DNA of 7,335 nucleotides from Bacteroidales bacterium UBA3824 (GTDB lineage Bacteria > Bacteroidota > Bacteroidia > Bacteroidales > UBA3824). Every line of letters starts with the position of its first letter. The stretch's first letter is position 1. The position numbers were made by a program, and so were the translations under genes. The stretch covers positions 1 to 7,335 of the forward strand of contig DGIK01000005.1 of the NCBI GenBank assembly GCA_002393195.1. The letters are read 5' to 3'. Shown in pieces: positions 4,690 through 7,335 of this stretch. The notes under the pieces are model-generated. The model did no database searches. It saw only the letters and a program-made list of their open reading frames with translations, and was not told the DNA's origin.

Positions 4690-7058
4690 TTATTCATCAA
4701 TCCCAGTATCGCCGTGTAGAGCTTGCTCCGGGTGAATGGTTTTTCGATGAAGTAGTCGCAGCCGGCTTTTGTAGCCTGCGACATATACTTGTCGTGCGAG
4801 AATGATGTAACGGCTATGATTGGCGTTGCGAGGTCGAATTTTCGGATTTCGGATGTCGCCGTGAGTCCGTCCATCTTTGGCATTCGTATGTCCATCAGCA
4901 CGATGTCGTACCAGTCGTTTTTGAGAGCTTTTACGGCTTCGTCGCCGTCTGCTACGTGCGTGATGTTGTGTGTTTTGAGTATAGATTTTAGCAGGATGAA
5001 GTTAGTCATGTTGTCTTCGGCGACAAGTATTTTGAGCGGTTTTTCGAGCTGCTTGTCCACGATGAGGGTGTCGGCGTCGAGGAGTTCGGCGGTGCGGTCG
5101 TATGCTGCAAGGTGGTCGGTCTTGGCGTTTGTTTGGCATGGTATCTCCACTAAGAAACGGCTTCCCGCCTCAGGGCGCGATACTATCTGAATATTGCCGC
5201 CCGACTTGTCCAAGAGCGTCTTTACGAATGCAAGGCCTATGCCCGTGCCTTCCGATAGGCTGCCGAGTTTTTCAAACTTGTTGAATAGCTTGGGGATGTT
5301 GGTTTCCTGTATGCCTATTCCTGTGTCGGTTACGTATATCTTGATGCTGCTTGGCGTCGCGAAATATCCAGCCGTTATCACTCCGCATCGTGTGAACTTG
5401 ATGGCGTTGTCGAGGAGTATTGTGATTATCTGTTCTATTTTTTCGGGGTCGTACAGGATTGTGCAGTCGTATGGGGCTACGCAATCGAATCGGATGTCGC
5501 CGGTGATTTCGGTTTTATAACGTTCTTTGATTTTGTTGAGCAGAGCCTGCATGTCTATTTCCGAAATGTTGAATTCTATGATGCCCGAATCCACTTTGGC
5601 AAAGTCAACTATCATGGTGAGCAGTTTGAGCAGTTTGCTTGTATTGTCGGTGATGTAGCGGAGGTACTCTTTTATATTGTCTATCGTGTTGGATTTTTGT
5701 ATTAGGGACGAGAATCCGTCTATTGCATTGAGCGGGGTGCGTATTTCGTGGCTGATATTGGCGAGAAACGCGCTCTTGAGTTTGTCGGAAACTTCCGCCT
5801 GTTCTTTGGCGGCCTTGAGTTCCAGAGCCTTTTGCTTGAGAGCCTTGTTTTTGGCTTTTACCGCCGATGTAAGCGACAATGCGTACACCAATATTGCGAG
5901 CATTACGGCAGATAAAATCGCCACGATAGTGAGATAGTGGCGGTAGCGTATCACCTCCTCGCTGTCAGAATCCACCACTTTGTATGAGGACGGCAGTTTG
6001 TTGGGGTTGAGCTTCATTTTGCGGAAGTTTCCCATGTTGACATTCAGCGCGTTGGGTGTCTCCATTATGAGAGGTACATTGACGTTGTGGTCGATGTTGT
6101 AGAATATCCTTGATAGAAAATTTTTGAGCGGCGTATTGTATTCGGGCAGTATTCCCGCGATTGCGATGTCGCGTATGCCGATGCCGGTGAGCGTGAATAT
6201 TGGCAGGTCCTGGCGTGACGACACGAGTTCCGAGAGCACTTTTGCTGTGAAAAAAGTGCCTTTGGAATCCACCCTCCAGGTGCCGAGCAGAAGTGCGGTG
6301 TTTGGCGGCAGCTGCAAAATTGTCTTTTGTATGTCCTTGACGGGCATTTTGCGTCCGTCGATGAGTATGGGGTTGAGGTCGCAAAATTCCTCGTGCATCA
6401 CCTTGCGGAAGTTGGCGTGTATCGAGATGCCGCCGTATGTATTGTCGGTGAGTAGCGCGATGTTTTGTATATCGGGGTACATTTGTTTGATGAGCCTTAC
6501 ATTGGCGGCAATGTCAAAATTGTAGAAAAACGCACCGCCATATCCTATCGCCTCAATCTTTTGCTTGTTGCTGATGCTCAGCGGCTCCCAGTCTGCGGGG
6601 CTTTGGAGAGTGTCGGGGATTTCAAGTCCCATTACGCTTATGCTCATTCCAAAAAATGGGATTTTGGGACGCAGTTCGCCAAGTCCCATATATGTAGCCC
6701 ACGCCTCCTGACCTATGACGATGACGGCTTTGAGGTATTTGGAGTTTTGGCGGCGGAGGATTGTGAGGAGGTCTTTGTGCCATTTGTTGCAGTCGTCGAG
6801 GGTGATGATGCCGAGGCTCTCTATCTTTACTTCGAGGGGCGAGATGGCATCGTCGTTGGCGGATTCAAACTGCTCCATAAACTCCGACACCTGCCTTGAA
6901 TCGTGGGCGTATGAAGTGATGAGCAGGATGTAGTCTTTTTCGTCTATGGAGTTCTGTTGCTGAGAGTTTTGCGCGTATGACGTCCCGCCGCCCGCCGTCA
7001 ATATCAGGGCGGACAGTATTGTCAGGATTGCCAGCAATATGTGTTGTTGCGGTTTCAT
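4686..7058 (-). CDS. Hybrid sensor histidine kinase with periplasmic binding-protein-like sensor
   Basis: This 790-residue inner-membrane kinase should sense a periplasmic signal and phosphorylate itself. A signal peptide (1-29, SYAQ) leads into a periplasmic region, about 40-370. Its alternating strands and helices resemble ABC-transporter substrate-binding folds, so it may bind a small ligand; this is inferred. A membrane segment (about 376-397) and a Lys/Ala/Glu-rich coiled coil (400-428) follow. The HisKA domain has phosphoacceptor H437 in SHEIRTP. The ATPase domain has the N box LLDNAIKFT (548-556), DTGIG (578-582) and GTGIGLA (604-610). A C-terminal receiver domain (about 675-788) has E681/D682, phosphoacceptor D723, T751 and K773. 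All key residues are intact. There is no DNA-binding or HPt domain, so an outside partner is needed and none is in the window. The start is supported by an in-frame TAG two codons upstream (7062-7064). The stop lies in the repeat array. Confidence 0.95.
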   Translation of the reverse strand: MKPQQHILLAILTILSALILTAGGGTSYAQNSQQQNSIDEKDYILLITSYAHDSRQVSEFMEQFESANDDAISPLEVKIESLGIITLDDCNKWHKDLLTILRRQNSKYLKAVIVIGQEAWATYMGLGELRPKIPFFGMSISVMGLEIPDTLQSPADWEPLSISNKQKIEAIGYGGAFFYNFDIAANVRLIKQMYPDIQNIALLTDNTYGGISIHANFRKVMHEEFCDLNPILIDGRKMPVKDIQKTILQLPPNTALLLGTWRVDSKGTFFTAKVLSELVSSRQDLPIFTLTGIGIRDIAIAGILPEYNTPLKNFLSRIFYNIDHNVNVPLIMETPNALNVNMGNFRKMKLNPNKLPSSYKVVDSDSEEVIRYRHYLTIVAILSAVMLAILVYALSLTSAVKAKNKALKQKALELKAAKEQAEVSDKLKSAFLANISHEIRTPLNAIDGFSSLIQKSNTIDNIKEYLRYITDNTSKLLKLLTMIVDFAKVDSGIIEFNISEIDMQALLNKIKERYKTEITGDIRFDCVAPYDCTILYDPEKIEQIITILLDNAIKFTRCGVITAGYFATPSSIKIYVTDTGIGIQETNIPKLFNKFEKLGSLSEGTGIGLAFVKTLLDKSGGNIQIVSRPEAGSRFLVEIPCQTNAKTDHLAAYDRTAELLDADTLIVDKQLEKPLKILVAEDNMTNFILLKSILKTHNITHVADGDEAVKALKNDWYDIVLMDIRMPKMDGLTATSEIRKFDLATPIIAVTSFSHDKYMSQATKAGCDYFIEKPFTRSKLYTAILGLMNK

Positions 7059-7083
7059 ATACTACGCATATTTGGTCAAGGTG

Positions 7084-7091
7084 CAAATTTA
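7084..7091 (-). promoter_or_regulatory. Candidate -7 element for the histidine kinase gene
   Basis: Read on the minus strand this is TAAATTTG, a match to the Bacteroidetes TAnnTTTG element. It lies 25 bases upstream of the kinase ATG and would give a very short leader, near 18 bases. No TTTG was found at the expected -33 distance; the nearest similar sequence is TTCG at a spacing of 16. The element alone is seen; activity is inferred. Confidence 0.35.
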
Positions 7092-7165
7092 ATAAATATT
7101 TTTCGTAGCGAATACACTTATTTAGATTTTTTTGCAAATAATTGCGCATATTTTCTGCATTAATT

Positions 7166-7197
7166 GTTGATTTTTTCCAAAAAAATTATCAATTTTG
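7166..7197 (+). promoter_or_regulatory. Candidate promoter for the right-edge gene
   Basis: CAATTTTG at 7190-7197 differs by one base from TAnnTTTG and is followed by CAG. GTTG at 7166-7169, 20 bases upstream, is a one-mismatch -33 TTTG. Transcription would begin near 7203, leaving a leader of roughly 33 bases to the ATG at 7237. The surrounding DNA is AT-rich, as is usual for such promoters. Both boxes are imperfect. Confidence 0.4.
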
Positions 7198-7236
7198 CAG
7201 ACTTAAATTGGACAATAATAATCGATAACAATAAAA

Positions 7237-7335
7237 ATGGGTTTATTCAAGAAAAAAGGTAATTGGTTTGTGCCTAAGGGTCAGCCACTTACTGAGATGG
7301 ACAAGAAGATACTTTATTGGCAGGACAAGGGCAAA
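7237..7335 (+). CDS. N-terminal fragment of an unidentified protein (cut by window edge)
   Basis: The last 99 bases form 33 open codons from an ATG preceded by an A-rich leader (CAATAAAA), typical of the other starts here. The visible protein begins MGLFKKKGNWFVPKG and continues with a Lys- and Trp-containing stretch ending KKILYWQDKGK. It has no signal peptide in this part and I do not recognise the family. The candidate promoter just upstream and its divergent placement from the kinase support a real gene. Product and length are unknown because the sequence ends inside it. Confidence 0.7.
   Translation, partial: MGLFKKKGNWFVPKGQPLTEMDKKILYWQDKGK

Overview
The window looks like a chromosomal segment from a Bacteroidales bacterium, possibly near Muribaculaceae or Prevotellaceae; the family is a guess. 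Three things support the order. Starts are preceded by A-rich leaders without clear Shine-Dalgarno motifs. TAnnTTTG-type -7 elements lie upstream of two genes, and a near match lies before a third. The secreted peptidase, the sensor kinase and two secreted proteins resemble Bacteroidetes families. I saw no rRNA, tRNA, transposase, integrase, phage gene or CRISPR array, and no gene-free stretch exceeds about 180 bases.

Layout. Positions 1-160 are AT-rich upstream DNA with a candidate promoter. A plus-strand trio follows: a lipoprotein (161-1033), a small secreted protein (1081-1587) and an extremely aspartate-rich protein (1669-2181). A hairpin lies in the 27-base convergent gap after it. On the minus strand, read right to left from 7058, come a hybrid sensor histidine kinase (7058-4686), a 99-base array of eleven 9-bp tandem repeats (4591-4689), a Sir2-family NAD-dependent deacylase (4556-3804) and a C-terminal processing peptidase of family S41 (3807-2209). 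The deacylase and peptidase genes overlap by ATGA. An AT-rich divergent intergenic region (7059-7236) separates the kinase from a plus-strand gene cut off by the right edge (7237 onward).

How the genes may work together. The first two plus-strand genes look like an envelope-protein pair of unknown function. The acidic gene is downstream on the same strand, but its membership of the same transcript is unproven. The minus-strand genes could form one transcript, with the repeat array between kinase and deacylase. The ATGA overlap makes translational coupling of deacylase and peptidase plausible. The kinase has no response regulator or HPt partner in the window. Nothing here amounts to a clear new defence or mobile system. 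The most unusual items are the repeat array, which puts a stop codon in every unit of the kinase/deacylase frame, and the acidic protein.
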